From an uncultured euryarchaeote (lineage in GTDB: Archaea > Thermoplasmatota > Poseidoniia > Poseidoniales > Poseidoniaceae), in the NCBI GenBank assembly GCA_937881505.1, contig CALGEM010000155.1, positions 1 to 13,146 of the forward strand: a stretch of DNA of 13,146 bases. The letters run 5' to 3'. The number at the start of each line of letters is the position of its first letter. Within the stretch, counting starts at the first letter, position 1. Of the stretch, positions 1 to 7,998 are shown in pieces. The translations under genes were made by a program, and so were the position numbers. The notes below the pieces were generated by a model. That model worked only from the letters and a program-made list of their open reading frames with translations. It was not told where the DNA came from and made no database searches.

Positions 1-1
1 C

Positions 2-373
2 CCACCCACCCCCTATGTTGGAAAACACCCCTCGTGGCGGGCTGATGGCCTGGGTGCTTTGAAGGAACATGCCCCCATCATCAACGACCGGACCAGTTTG
101 GTAAGAACCATGTCAGAAGAAGTCGGCATCGTCCGCTCCAATCAACGCTTGAAGCGGGCAAAGCGACGCTTGGACCTCTTGCACAAGGAGGTGGACATGA
201 TGTGGAAAGCCTCCTTGCCAACCAGGGATATCGTTGAACTGAGGAACCTTTGCCTGATTGGACAACTGGTGGTTGAGGACGCACTTGGACAGACAGAGAA
301 CAGAGGCCTCCACTACAACGTGGACTTGCTCAAGGATGACAAGCGCGGACCAACGAAGCAAGCATCTGATTGA
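2..373 (+). CDS. nadB: L-aspartate oxidase, C-terminal part (5' truncated by window edge)
   Basis: L-aspartate oxidase is an FAD enzyme that oxidises aspartate to iminoaspartate, the first step of de novo NAD synthesis. Only the last 123 codons are present; the frame is open to the left edge, so the TTG at 59 is not a real start. The visible part is the helical C-terminal domain of the NadB/succinate dehydrogenase flavoprotein superfamily. A segment like VGIVRSNQRLKRA is followed about 45 residues later by a helix with ELRNLCLIGQLVVEDAL and then ENRGLHYNVD. The ending ESRGLHYxxD is typical of NadB, whereas SdhA/FrdA usually end in an RGAHxRxD form, so NadB is preferred. The FAD-binding and catalytic domains lie outside the window. 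The gene converges on panE and the last 44 nt of the two reading frames overlap. Confidence 0.83.
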   Translation, partial: PPTPYVGKHPSWRADGLGALKEHAPIINDRTSLVRTMSEEVGIVRSNQRLKRAKRRLDLLHKEVDMMWKASLPTRDIVELRNLCLIGQLVVEDALGQTENRGLHYNVDLLKDDKRGPTKQASD

Positions 374-1259
374 TGGGCGCAGCCAATCCGTGGTGCTCAG
401 CTCGTTCAACCACCGCTTGGTTCAAGGCCCCAATTTCGGTTTGACGTCCGGCCTTTACGTCCTGAAGCATGCTGCAAGTGTTTTCTCGCGTTTGCTCGAG
501 AACATTTCTGAGGCGCTGTTCAAACACATGCTCATTGGGAACATCAACCCGCTCCATCATCGCAACCGCCGATGCCTCCCGATAGACCATCATGCAGGTG
601 GCAAACAAATCGGGTTCAAGCAATTCGCCGTTCTTCAAGCCACCCAGTGCAGCCAGCGGGTTGATCGCTACATTGAGCAGGACCTTGTTCCAAATCAATG
701 CGGTTGGGTCGGATTCCACAACCGCGTTCAATTGAGCATCGTTGAGTAGGCCGACGACCTTTGCGACCTGTGCCGAGGAGGGCCCAAGCGGTGTCGTGGC
801 GAGGGTGAGTGCTCCAAAGCCAGCCCACCGTGTGGGCTCGCCTGACTGCATGTACGCCCCGTGTGTGGTGCTCGCGGCAAGCACCCGTTCGGGACCCAGC
901 GTACGGGCCAAGGTTTCAACATGGCCCAGTCCATTGGAAAGCGCAAAGACAATCCCGTCGGACTTGAGAAAGGCCGATGCTTGTTGAGCCAAATGAGCCA
1001 CATCATAGGATTTACAAGCCAATATGATGAGGTCTGAGCCCTGATTTAATGCGATTTCATGCGGTAGTTCTTCGCATGAAAAAAGAAACCGTTCAGCCTC
1101 AAAATTGAGGTCTTTATGTCCCTCAATTCGCAGCCCTTCGAGCATTTGTCTGGCTCCACGTTCTCCTCGAACGTGAAGATGTACTTCCGCAGCGGTTGTG
1201 GCCAGACTTGATGCGACGATGCTACCGATGGAACCAACACCCAAGACGGATACTCGCAC
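330..1259 (-). CDS. panE: 2-dehydropantoate 2-reductase (ketopantoate reductase)
   Basis: This enzyme reduces 2-dehydropantoate to pantoate with NAD(P)H, a step of coenzyme A synthesis, in the cytoplasm. The 309-residue length is normal for the family. An N-terminal Rossmann fold opens with LGVGSIGS (GxGxxG at residues 7-12). K83 in ACKSYDV corresponds to a conserved substrate-domain lysine. K192 in WNKVLLNVAINPL is the likely catalytic lysine, and E275 in the segment SMLQDVKAGRQTEIGALN is the conserved glutamate. The start is GTG at 1259. It sits 9 nt after the stop of the upstream membrane-protein gene, whose TGA is part of a strong Shine-Dalgarno sequence, so the two genes are probably translated together. 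An ATG 4 nt further upstream is in another frame. The 3' end overlaps the convergent nadB end. The paralogous family includes other 2-oxoacid reductases, but the motifs fit PanE well. Confidence 0.9.
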   Translation of the reverse strand: MRVSVLGVGSIGSIVASSLATTAAEVHLHVRGERGARQMLEGLRIEGHKDLNFEAERFLFSCEELPHEIALNQGSDLIILACKSYDVAHLAQQASAFLKSDGIVFALSNGLGHVETLARTLGPERVLAASTTHGAYMQSGEPTRWAGFGALTLATTPLGPSSAQVAKVVGLLNDAQLNAVVESDPTALIWNKVLLNVAINPLAALGGLKNGELLEPDLFATCMMVYREASAVAMMERVDVPNEHVFEQRLRNVLEQTRENTCSMLQDVKAGRQTEIGALNQAVVERAEHHGLAAPINQMLASLVRACHP

Positions 1260-1262
1260 CTC

Positions 1263-1271
1263 ATCACCTCA
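1263..1271 (-). promoter_or_regulatory. panE ribosome binding site fused to upstream stop codon
   Basis: Minus strand reads TGAGGTGAT. Its first three bases are the stop codon of the upstream membrane-protein gene and GAGGTGAT is fully complementary to the usual archaeal 16S rRNA 3' end (AUCACCUC). The GTG start of panE follows 3 nt later. This placement decides for GTG over the out-of-frame ATG. Confidence 0.8.
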
Positions 1272-3800
1272 CTGATAACTCGAAAGATGCAGAACAACCG
1301 TTCCTGCCTCATAGGTCAGCCACATGGTTGCAAGGGGTGCGTTGGGTGGCGTCAGGGTGAACAAGGTGTCGCCAGGGGCCAATGGTTGGCCGTCCCAATT
1401 GTGACCCCAATCCTCACCAAAACTGCCACCACGGTCGAGTCGGAAAGGAACAGAGGTGTTGGTTGGGTTGTGCAATGTGAAGTTCGTCATTCCACTGTTG
1501 AGGACGGTTCCGTTGGTGGAAAGGGCCCAAGGTGTGGTCCAAAACCGGGAGGTGGAATTCATCCACGAGACCATCAATTCGGGACCCTCTGCAACCTCAA
1601 AAGAGAGGTCAGGATAAGGGTTGAACGCATCCCTGCAAAGGGAAATGTTCGCCCCGTCGGGCATCAGAACCGTCAAATTTTGCGTGGCTTGAACCGAAGG
1701 AAGTTTGGCTGACGACCGCAGGTTCATGTCCCAGATCCACGGGCCGGATTCTGGTCGAATCGGTGTGTTGAGGCTGGCATTGAGCGGACAATGCTCGCTG
1801 TCCATCAACAAATGACCCTCGCCATCAAACAAAGCACCCCATCCGGTGGCCTCGTCCGATGTGATGTGCCAGCCATCCACAGGCACGTAGGCGACCAACG
1901 GACGTCGCTCCGGCAGGGAGGGTGCGAAGGTGTGGTTGTTGAGATGCAGAATGGCCATCGAGGGGTCAAAGACCAAGGGGTCAAGGCCGGACAGACAAAA
2001 TTGCGAAGGAACTTCGGTCAAGTTCACCTCCATTCCCGAGCCACCTGAGACGCTGACCAATGATGTTTGGAGCCCATCAAGCGAGGAGGCTCCCGTACTG
2101 ATGTTGAGCGAGGTGGAATTCATCAAATTCCCATCCAAATCAATGCATCGGTGGACATAGGCGCCTGCCGGGACGTCGTACCATGCTGAGGAAGGAACGA
2201 CCTCAAGCGAGGGACGAACCTGCACTGGAACGGCTTCATGGTCCCCGTTGATGGCCACAACATAGCTGAGGTTGGTCATCGTCGGTTGGTTGGCTCCGGA
2301 CCATGTCAGGTTCATCCAGAAAAACGCTGTTCGCTTCGGAAGAAGGTCTGAACCACATCCCTGTCCATCGATGGTGTACGCGTCTTCGCCGTCGCAGTCC
2401 CAAGAAATGCTCCACCCCTCGCCGGGATGTTCAAGATAGGCAGAGACGGCAAACGGTTTCATCAAGGCCGAGGGATTGACCACACGAACCTCCGTAGTTG
2501 AAAGCCAAGTTCCGTCTTCTTGAAGCACCGCTGCTTCCGGAGCGACCAACTGGTGGGTCAAAGGGTCATCCCATCCTGTTTCATGAATCACGGGTTGGCC
2601 GGCTGGAAGAAGGAGCACGAACACAAGAAGAAGAAGCAAACCCATCCGGCTATGTTCGGTTTCGCTCAAGCCGGTGGTCTCGTCGAGAATGAGGGGTATG
2701 CGGAGGTCGTTGCCGAAGAAAAACAACAGTGGCAACAACAAGGCAAACACGAGGAACCAAAGAGAGAACTGCTCAAACACGCCAAAGACATAGGCGGTAA
2801 ACAAACCGAGTACAAGAATGAGACTCTGGGTGCTTGAACTGCGGGCATCAAGCAAACCCATTCGAGCGATGAGAAGACGACCGCCGGGGAAGGTGGGCAC
2901 CGGCAGAAGTGAAATCCAAGCAAAGAGCATCAACATGCCGCCGACGTGAACCCAAGGATGGGCCCACAGGATGCGAACAAAGGCGTCGTCATGGCTGAAG
3001 GCCTCTGCGAGAATCGAAAGGAAAAGAGGGGGCGAAGAGACCAAAGGCATCGTCAAGGAAACCAAGTATTCCGGCGTCATGGAAAGTCCTGCGAACATCA
3101 GGACTGCACCGGCTCCACCCAGAACAAGCGGGACGCTCAACGCCGTGTACCCCAGCGATGCTCTGTTTGGCCAAGGGCGAGCATCCATCCTTGGCATGGT
3201 TGGCAGAAGCAGAATACCAAACGGCCAAACCAACCACGAAGAGGGGAAAAGGCCGAGGGCATACAAGGCGATGGTGAAATCCGGAACCGGCAGAATGTGG
3301 CCGCTGCGTACGCCAAAACGTGCGGCTATGCGGCGCTGGATGGTTGATGCGACAAAAATGACCAGCACAACAGGCAGCGTATATCCAATGAGGGCATCAA
3401 CAAAGGAAGAGGAATGAAACCACCCCTCAGCTGGACGCGCACCCGCCATCCAAAGGTCACCTGCGAGGGTGAGGGTGAGGAAGGAGAGCACCCAAAACAG
3501 GACGATGGTGTTGACTCGTGGGAATTGGCGCTCAGGGGCGGGGAAAACCGTTACAACCCAATCCTCGTCCTTCGTCAGTTTTGCCATCCATCCCAACCGG
3601 TCGAGGTGAGCGTTGAGGGCCATCAAATCGCCATGAACATCATCCTCACGAGGCGCAACAAACCATGAGGGCCACCGGCCGCCGTTTTTTCGCAGGACGG
3701 TGAAGTAGGACTGCAAGGTAGAGCCGAGCAGTTCGTGTTGCGTCCAGGCGTTCTTGTGGTGAGGCAAACCGGTGGGGGTTGCTGACGAATCTTCGCTCAT
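1269..3800 (-). CDS. Inactive site-2-protease-like (M50, EGY-type) membrane protein with long glycosylated exported domain
   Basis: Function unknown. Numbered from the ATG at 3800 (843 aa), the order is: a cytoplasmic domain (about 20-95) like the one preceding EGY/cyanobacterial M50 proteases; several membrane segments (about 98-118, 132-152, 172-200, 218-240, 245-268, 285-300, 325-365); a short DE-rich linker with a further membrane helix (about 385-400); then an exported half (about 402-843). The fold landmarks match M50, but HExxH is replaced by ASTIQ (151-155) before RRIAARFGV, and the usual LMPxxQLDGG appears as LLPVPTFPGG (299-308), with Pro instead of the zinc-binding Asp. It is therefore probably a pseudoprotease. 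The exported half has 13 N-x-S/T sequons and six cysteines (469, 482, 552, 602, 671, 722). The ATG is preferred over an in-frame TTG at 3806 because AAGGGGGG lies 6 nt upstream. It is followed by panE after 9 nt. Confidence 0.82.
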   Translation of the reverse strand: MSEDSSATPTGLPHHKNAWTQHELLGSTLQSYFTVLRKNGGRWPSWFVAPREDDVHGDLMALNAHLDRLGWMAKLTKDEDWVVTVFPAPERQFPRVNTIVLFWVLSFLTLTLAGDLWMAGARPAEGWFHSSSFVDALIGYTLPVVLVIFVASTIQRRIAARFGVRSGHILPVPDFTIALYALGLFPSSWLVWPFGILLLPTMPRMDARPWPNRASLGYTALSVPLVLGGAGAVLMFAGLSMTPEYLVSLTMPLVSSPPLFLSILAEAFSHDDAFVRILWAHPWVHVGGMLMLFAWISLLPVPTFPGGRLLIARMGLLDARSSSTQSLILVLGLFTAYVFGVFEQFSLWFLVFALLLPLLFFFGNDLRIPLILDETTGLSETEHSRMGLLLLLVFVLLLPAGQPVIHETGWDDPLTHQLVAPEAAVLQEDGTWLSTTEVRVVNPSALMKPFAVSAYLEHPGEGWSISWDCDGEDAYTIDGQGCGSDLLPKRTAFFWMNLTWSGANQPTMTNLSYVVAINGDHEAVPVQVRPSLEVVPSSAWYDVPAGAYVHRCIDLDGNLMNSTSLNISTGASSLDGLQTSLVSVSGGSGMEVNLTEVPSQFCLSGLDPLVFDPSMAILHLNNHTFAPSLPERRPLVAYVPVDGWHITSDEATGWGALFDGEGHLLMDSEHCPLNASLNTPIRPESGPWIWDMNLRSSAKLPSVQATQNLTVLMPDGANISLCRDAFNPYPDLSFEVAEGPELMVSWMNSTSRFWTTPWALSTNGTVLNSGMTNFTLHNPTNTSVPFRLDRGGSFGEDWGHNWDGQPLAPGDTLFTLTPPNAPLATMWLTYEAGTVVLHLSSYQ

Positions 3801-3806
3801 GGTCAA

Positions 3807-3814
3807 CCCCCCTT
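3807..3814 (-). promoter_or_regulatory. Ribosome binding site of the M50-like gene
   Basis: Minus strand AAGGGGGG ends 6 nt before the ATG at 3800 and abuts the alternative TTG at 3806, which it therefore cannot serve. This decides for the ATG. The 70-nt gap between the atpD stop and this ATG shows no convincing TATA box or T-rich terminator, so read-through from the ATP synthase operon is possible. Confidence 0.55.
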
Positions 3815-3870
3815 GTCATCGTGGTGTGGGCCCTCCTCCATGAATCCCTCGTTAGGGGGTGGAGAAAGAA

Positions 3871-4488
3871 TCACTTGTTCTTGAATCGCTTGAGACGGAA
3901 GGTTTCCTCACGTTCCATCTCTTCGAGTCGGAGTTGAATGAAGACCTTGGCCTCTTCAAGTTCCGGGATGACCTTGAACTCGAGAGCGTTTACACGGCGC
4001 TTGGTGGCTTCAATTTCAGCCAGCAGGCGCTTGAGCGTGGCTTCCATTTCCGATGCCTTGACAATCTTCTCGATGAGTTCGCTGAAGGAGTCGCTGGCTT
4101 CGTCAATGTAAGGAGATGAACCGATGAAACCGATGCCTCGTTCAGCAAACGTGGACTTGAGGTTGGTTCCACTCACGCTTGGAACAACCACGCCCATGAT
4201 GTTGCGGCGTTCAACCTCAACCTCGGGGTGAGCCGAGTTGGCGATGGCGGCGGCACGCACGGCCAAACCGCCTTCAATGGCGTTGGCCAAGTCAATACGG
4301 GTCTTGGCAAGTCGGTAAGCAGCGGTCAAGTCTCGCTTGGCTTCAATCATCTCGGAGAGCAAGGTTCGGAACTCGTGGAAGAGACCGTCTCGCTTCATCT
4401 TCAGCAATTTGTAACCGTTCTTGGTTTGCTTGATTCGAGCCTTGAGCTTGATGAGTTCGCTTCGGGTTGGTTTGATGTCCAATGCCAT
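3871..4488 (-). CDS. atpD: A-type ATP synthase subunit D
   Basis: Subunit D is the central rotor shaft that turns inside the A3B3 head and links it, with F and C, to the proteolipid ring. The 205-residue length is normal. The protein begins with the family signature region (PTRSELIKLKARIKQTKNGY) and is built of two long charged helices, about residues 10-75 and 135-205, that form the antiparallel coiled coil of the shaft. Between them lies a small segment with VVPSV and RGIGFIGSSPYID. The ATG start has an excellent ribosome binding site, GAGGAGGTGA, 6 nt upstream (4495-4504). It is the last gene of the operon, 35 nt after atpB; no G gene follows, unlike in Methanosarcina. Identification is firm. 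Confidence 0.96.
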   Translation of the reverse strand: MALDIKPTRSELIKLKARIKQTKNGYKLLKMKRDGLFHEFRTLLSEMIEAKRDLTAAYRLAKTRIDLANAIEGGLAVRAAAIANSAHPEVEVERRNIMGVVVPSVSGTNLKSTFAERGIGFIGSSPYIDEASDSFSELIEKIVKASEMEATLKRLLAEIEATKRRVNALEFKVIPELEEAKVFIQLRLEEMEREETFRLKRFKNK

Positions 4489-4523
4489 GCTTTCTCACCT
4501 CCTCTTTGCGAATCCTTGGGCGT

Positions 4524-5909
4524 TCACTCTCGGTTGTCAGGGTGGTACTTCTCAATCCACTTCTGGTCGAGACGGACGAGGTACTTCGTGTCGATGGAGG
4601 ACATCAAGGTCCAACACAAGTCGAGGGTCTCGTCAATGGAGCGGTCTTCGTCTCGGGACTGGCGAAGGAACTGGTCCTCAAACACGCCGGAGAAGTCCAA
4701 GAGTTGCTTATCACGCTCGTTGAGTGCGTCTTCACCAACAATGGCGACCAAACCACGGAGTTCTCGACCCTGAGCATAGGCAGCGTACATTTGGTCGGAA
4801 ACGGACTTGTGGTCTTCACGGGTGGTTTCGGCACCGATACAGGAACCCATCAGTCGAGACAGTGAAGGCAAGACGTTGATGGGCGGATAGATACCCTGCT
4901 GGTGAAGTTCACGGCTGATAACAATCTGGCCTTCAGTGATGTATCCAGAAAGGTCAGGAATCGGGTGCGTGATATCGTCACCGGGCATGGTAAGAATTGG
5001 GAATTGGGTAATGGAACCCTTCTTGCCCTTCACGATACCTGCACGCTCGTAGAGCATGGCCAAGTCGGTGTACATGTATCCAGGGTAGCCACGTCGTCCT
5101 GGAACTTCTTCACGAGCTGCACCGATTTGTCGCAGCGCATCGCAGTAGTTCGTCATGTCCGTGTAGATAACCAGCACGTGGTAGTCTTTCTCGAAGGCGA
5201 GGTATTCGGCAGCCGTCAAAGCAAGACGAGGCGTAATGATACGCTCAACAGCCGGGTCGTCGGCGAGGTTCACGAACAACACAGCGTTTTCGAGAGCACC
5301 GGTTCGCTCCAAGTCAGAACGGAAGAAGTTGTATTCTTCAGCGGTGATACCCATGGCGCAGAACACAACAATGAACTCCTCATCGGAATCCTTGAGTTTT
5401 GCTTGACGGGCAATCTGCAGAGCGATGTCGTTGTGAGGCAGACCCGATGCGGAAAAGATCGGGAGTTTCTGTCCACGGACGAGCGTCGTACAGCAGTCAA
5501 TGGCTGAAATGCCGGTTTGAATGAAATCGTGAGGCGACTGTCGGCTGTACGGGTTGATGGCCGCACCGATGATGTCTGCCTTTTCTTCAGCGACGATTTC
5601 TGGGCCACCATCACGAGGACGGCCAGCACCATCGAGAATTCGTCCAACCAAGTCGGTGCTCACGGGGAGTTTGAACACATCGCCCATGAAGGTAACACCG
5701 GTTTCTCGGTTGATTTTGGCTGTGCCTTCAAACACTTGGACGATGACAAGGTCGTCAGAGGTGTCGAGCACTTGGCCGTTCTTGATGTCGCCGTTGGCGA
5801 GACGGAGGGTAACGATTTCACCGAACGCAACGGGCTCGGTTTTGTTCAAAAAGACCAGAGGTCCTTTCACGTCGGTAATGGTTCGGTATTCTTTTCCAGT
5901 CATCTTCAT
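4524..5909 (-). CDS. atpB: A-type ATP synthase subunit B (regulatory, non-catalytic)
   Basis: Subunit B alternates with A in the cytoplasmic hexamer and completes the nucleotide site from the neighbouring face. At 461 residues it is of normal length. The N-terminal beta-barrel starts at KEYRTITDVKGPLVF. The P-loop position is degenerate (FSASGLPHND, residues 152-161, no GKT), as expected for a non-catalytic B subunit. The likely arginine finger is R352 in LPSLSRLM. Conserved stretches include GRRGYPGYMYTDLA and TMPGDDITHPIPDLSGYITEGQ. The start is uncertain: ATG at 5909 lies 7 nt after the atpA stop, while ATG at 5903 (two residues shorter) has better spacing from the GAGGAG ribosome binding site. 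Both give an intact protein. Confidence 0.97.
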   Translation of the reverse strand: MKMTGKEYRTITDVKGPLVFLNKTEPVAFGEIVTLRLANGDIKNGQVLDTSDDLVIVQVFEGTAKINRETGVTFMGDVFKLPVSTDLVGRILDGAGRPRDGGPEIVAEEKADIIGAAINPYSRQSPHDFIQTGISAIDCCTTLVRGQKLPIFSASGLPHNDIALQIARQAKLKDSDEEFIVVFCAMGITAEEYNFFRSDLERTGALENAVLFVNLADDPAVERIITPRLALTAAEYLAFEKDYHVLVIYTDMTNYCDALRQIGAAREEVPGRRGYPGYMYTDLAMLYERAGIVKGKKGSITQFPILTMPGDDITHPIPDLSGYITEGQIVISRELHQQGIYPPINVLPSLSRLMGSCIGAETTREDHKSVSDQMYAAYAQGRELRGLVAIVGEDALNERDKQLLDFSGVFEDQFLRQSRDEDRSIDETLDLCWTLMSSIDTKYLVRLDQKWIEKYHPDNRE

Positions 5910-5919
5910 CCTCTCCTCA
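5910..5919 (-). promoter_or_regulatory. atpA stop / atpB ribosome binding site fusion
   Basis: Minus strand TGAGGAGAGG combines the atpA stop TGA with a GAGGAG Shine-Dalgarno sequence and is directly followed by ATG (5909), with another in-frame ATG at 5903. The distance leaves the choice between the two ATGs open; stop and site fusion suggests coupled translation of A and B, which are needed in equal amounts. Confidence 0.65.
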
Positions 5920-7656
5920 GTTGGCCTCCACGGCGTTGGCGATTTGTTCGTTCATCTCCTTGACCATCTCTTCGATGCGGTCAATGTAGCCCTTTTCGAA
6001 GCGACCACGCATCAGGTCTGAGCGGGCAGGAACGTTCACGACATCGTTGAGCAGTGCACCGTCAGCCATGGCGCCCTTTGCTGCTTCTTGGAAGGAAAGG
6101 ATGGCCTTGGCCATGTGGTATTGCAGGTGAATGTCGCAGTAAGCATCGACATCGTGGAATCCGTTTTGCTGCAAGAAGAACTCACGAATCATACGGGCGA
6201 CTTCCAGCGTCAACTGCTGGTCAACGGGCAGGGCATCGGAACCGACCAACTGGACGATTTCTTGCAACTCGGCCTCAATTTGGAGCAGACCGCTGATTTG
6301 GGTGCGGATTTCTGGGAAATCCTGAGCGATGTTGTCTCTGAACCACTGGTCAAGACTCTGCGGGTAAAGCGAGTAGGAATTCAACCAGTTGATGGCAGGG
6401 AAGTGGCGTTGTCGAGCAAGACCAGCGTCAAGACCCCAGAACACCTTCACGATACGGAGGGTACCTTGGGAAACCGGTTCGGAAATGTCACCACCCGGCG
6501 GCGACACAGCACCGATGACGGTGACTGAACCGTCGTCGCCGTTGAGGGTCTCAACACGACCGGCTCGCTCATAGAATTCAGCGATACGGGAGGAGAGGTA
6601 AGCAGGGTAGCCTTCCTCACCGGGCATCTCTTCCAAACGGGACGAAATCTCACGCATGGCTTCTGCCCAGCGGGAGGTCGAGTCTGCCATGAGGGCAACG
6701 TCGTAGCCCATGTCTCGGAAGTACTCGGCGATGGTGATTCCGGTGTACACCGAAGCCTCACGAGCGGCCACAGGCATGTTCGAGGTGTTGGCGATCATGA
6801 CCGTTCGGTTCATGAGCGGCTTTCCGGTGTTCGGGTCAATCAGGTGAGGGAACTCGTCCAACACTTCGGTCATCTCGTTGCCACGCTCGCCGCAGCCGAT
6901 GTAAACGACAAGCTGAGCGTCAGAATACTTGGCAAGGGATTGCTGGGTGACGGTCTTTCCGGAACCGAATGGACCGGGAATACCTGCTGCACCACCCTTG
7001 GCGAGTGGGAACAGGAAGTCCAGAATGCGCATACCGGTAACCAATGGGGTGTCAGGTGCGTACTTCTGCGTGTAAGGGCGTGGGGACCGGACGGGCCACT
7101 TCTGCATCATCTGCAACTCCGTGCCGTCCTCGAGCACACAAACGGTTTGTGTGACGTTGAAATCACCGGATTCGATGGACTTGACCTTACCGCCCTTGCC
7201 GGGTGGGACCATGATCTTGTGAACGATGGTCTCGGTCTCTTGGACGTGGCCAATCACTTGGCCACTGACCACTTCATCGCCCTTGGCGACTTGGGGCTCA
7301 AAGGTCCAGGTCTTTTCCATGTCAAAGGCATCAGCGTCAACACCACGGGTGATGAACACACCCATGACTTCCTCAAGGGAAGCAAGAGGTCGCTGAATAC
7401 CGTCGTAAATTTGGGTCAGGAGGCCAGGCCCAAGGGAAACGGACAGCGTCTCTTCGGTGTTCAACACGGGCTCACCGGGGCGAATACCCGAGGTGTCTTC
7501 GTACACCTGGATAACAGCCTTGTCGCCGTGCAGTTCAATCACTTCTCCCATCAAACCTTCATGGCCAACACGTACAACGTCATACATTGCAGCGTTCATG
7601 CCCGTAGCGGTTACGACAGGTCCCGAAATTCGGTAAATCACTCCTTCATTGCTCAT
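5917..7656 (-). CDS. atpA: A-type ATP synthase subunit A (catalytic)
   Basis: Subunit A is the catalytic subunit that makes or hydrolyses ATP in the A3B3 head. It has 579 residues, the normal length. Domains in order: N-terminal beta-barrel (1-75, starting GVIYRISGPVV); the A-type-specific insertion (non-homologous region, about 110-190); the nucleotide-binding domain with the A-type P-loop GPFGSGKT (228-235), catalytic glutamate E257 in GCGERGNE, and Walker B region DVALMADSTSRWAEA (319-333); and a helical C-terminal domain. The P-loop, a known intein site in some archaea, is uninterrupted. The ATG start has AGGAGGAAG 5 nt upstream. It lies 30 nt after atpF, and its TGA stop is fused with the atpB ribosome binding site. 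Confidence 0.98.
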   Translation of the reverse strand: MSNEGVIYRISGPVVTATGMNAAMYDVVRVGHEGLMGEVIELHGDKAVIQVYEDTSGIRPGEPVLNTEETLSVSLGPGLLTQIYDGIQRPLASLEEVMGVFITRGVDADAFDMEKTWTFEPQVAKGDEVVSGQVIGHVQETETIVHKIMVPPGKGGKVKSIESGDFNVTQTVCVLEDGTELQMMQKWPVRSPRPYTQKYAPDTPLVTGMRILDFLFPLAKGGAAGIPGPFGSGKTVTQQSLAKYSDAQLVVYIGCGERGNEMTEVLDEFPHLIDPNTGKPLMNRTVMIANTSNMPVAAREASVYTGITIAEYFRDMGYDVALMADSTSRWAEAMREISSRLEEMPGEEGYPAYLSSRIAEFYERAGRVETLNGDDGSVTVIGAVSPPGGDISEPVSQGTLRIVKVFWGLDAGLARQRHFPAINWLNSYSLYPQSLDQWFRDNIAQDFPEIRTQISGLLQIEAELQEIVQLVGSDALPVDQQLTLEVARMIREFFLQQNGFHDVDAYCDIHLQYHMAKAILSFQEAAKGAMADGALLNDVVNVPARSDLMRGRFEKGYIDRIEEMVKEMNEQIANAVEAN

Positions 7657-7686
7657 TTTTTCTTCCTCCTGTTTTTGGTTGGAACA

Positions 7687-7986
7687 TCACTTCCACAAAT
7701 CGACTCCTATGGCCTTGCGAATGGTGTCTCGCAGGGTGGTGTCTTCCTCCGTACCGATGCCGAGCACGGTGGGGGAAACGGACGCCGACAATTGATCTCT
7801 CAATCGGTCGGGCAGCGTGGACATCACGGCGGAGTCGACCACCACGATACCAACGGTTTTGCTGCTGAGGAGCGAGCGAAGTGCAGCATGCAATTCGTCA
7901 TCGCTCTCGGGATTATGAAGATTGGACAGTCCAGCGAGCTGGAAGCCAAGGGTAAAGGCGGGTGAACCAACGACTGCGATATCCAT
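7687..7986 (-). CDS. atpF: A-type ATP synthase subunit F
   Basis: Subunit F binds the D shaft in the central stalk and helps coupling and regulation of the head. It is 99 residues long, typical for the family, with the expected alternating beta/alpha Rossmann-like pattern: MDIAVVGSPAFTLGFQLAGL at the start, a central strand VGIVVVDSAV, then PTVLGIG and a helical C-terminus. It sits between atpC and atpA as in other archaea. The ATG lies 9 nt after the atpC stop, within a stop/ribosome-binding-site fusion. The small size leaves little else to judge, but context makes the call firm. Confidence 0.93.
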   Translation of the reverse strand: MDIAVVGSPAFTLGFQLAGLSNLHNPESDDELHAALRSLLSSKTVGIVVVDSAVMSTLPDRLRDQLSASVSPTVLGIGTEEDTTLRDTIRKAIGVDLWK

Positions 7987-7990
7987 GATT

Positions 7991-7998
7991 TCACCTCA
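7991..7998 (-). promoter_or_regulatory. atpC stop / atpF ribosome binding site fusion
   Basis: Minus strand TGAGGTGA: the TGA stop of atpC is the first part of the GAGGTGA Shine-Dalgarno sequence of atpF, whose ATG follows 4 nt later. It is the same arrangement as before panE and atpI. Confidence 0.75.

Noticed and set aside
2620..2770. GAA/AAC-rich plus-strand stretch looking like a simple repeat
   Set aside because: It is the complement of Leu- and Phe-rich membrane helices of the M50-like protein.
3836..3864. Hairpin (CTCCA/TGGAG around CCCT/AGGG) as terminator of the ATP synthase operon
   Set aside because: The stem is broken by an uneven internal loop and no T-rich run follows on the minus strand, so I could not support it.
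6950..6976. Possible intein at the subunit A P-loop
   Set aside because: Some archaea have one at this site, but here GPFGSGKT and its flanks are continuous.
6844..7965. A 373-codon plus-strand open frame opposite atpA and atpF
   Set aside because: It is antisense to two firmly identified genes, has no family likeness and no ribosome binding site that I can see; long mirror frames are common opposite GC-rich codon-biased genes.
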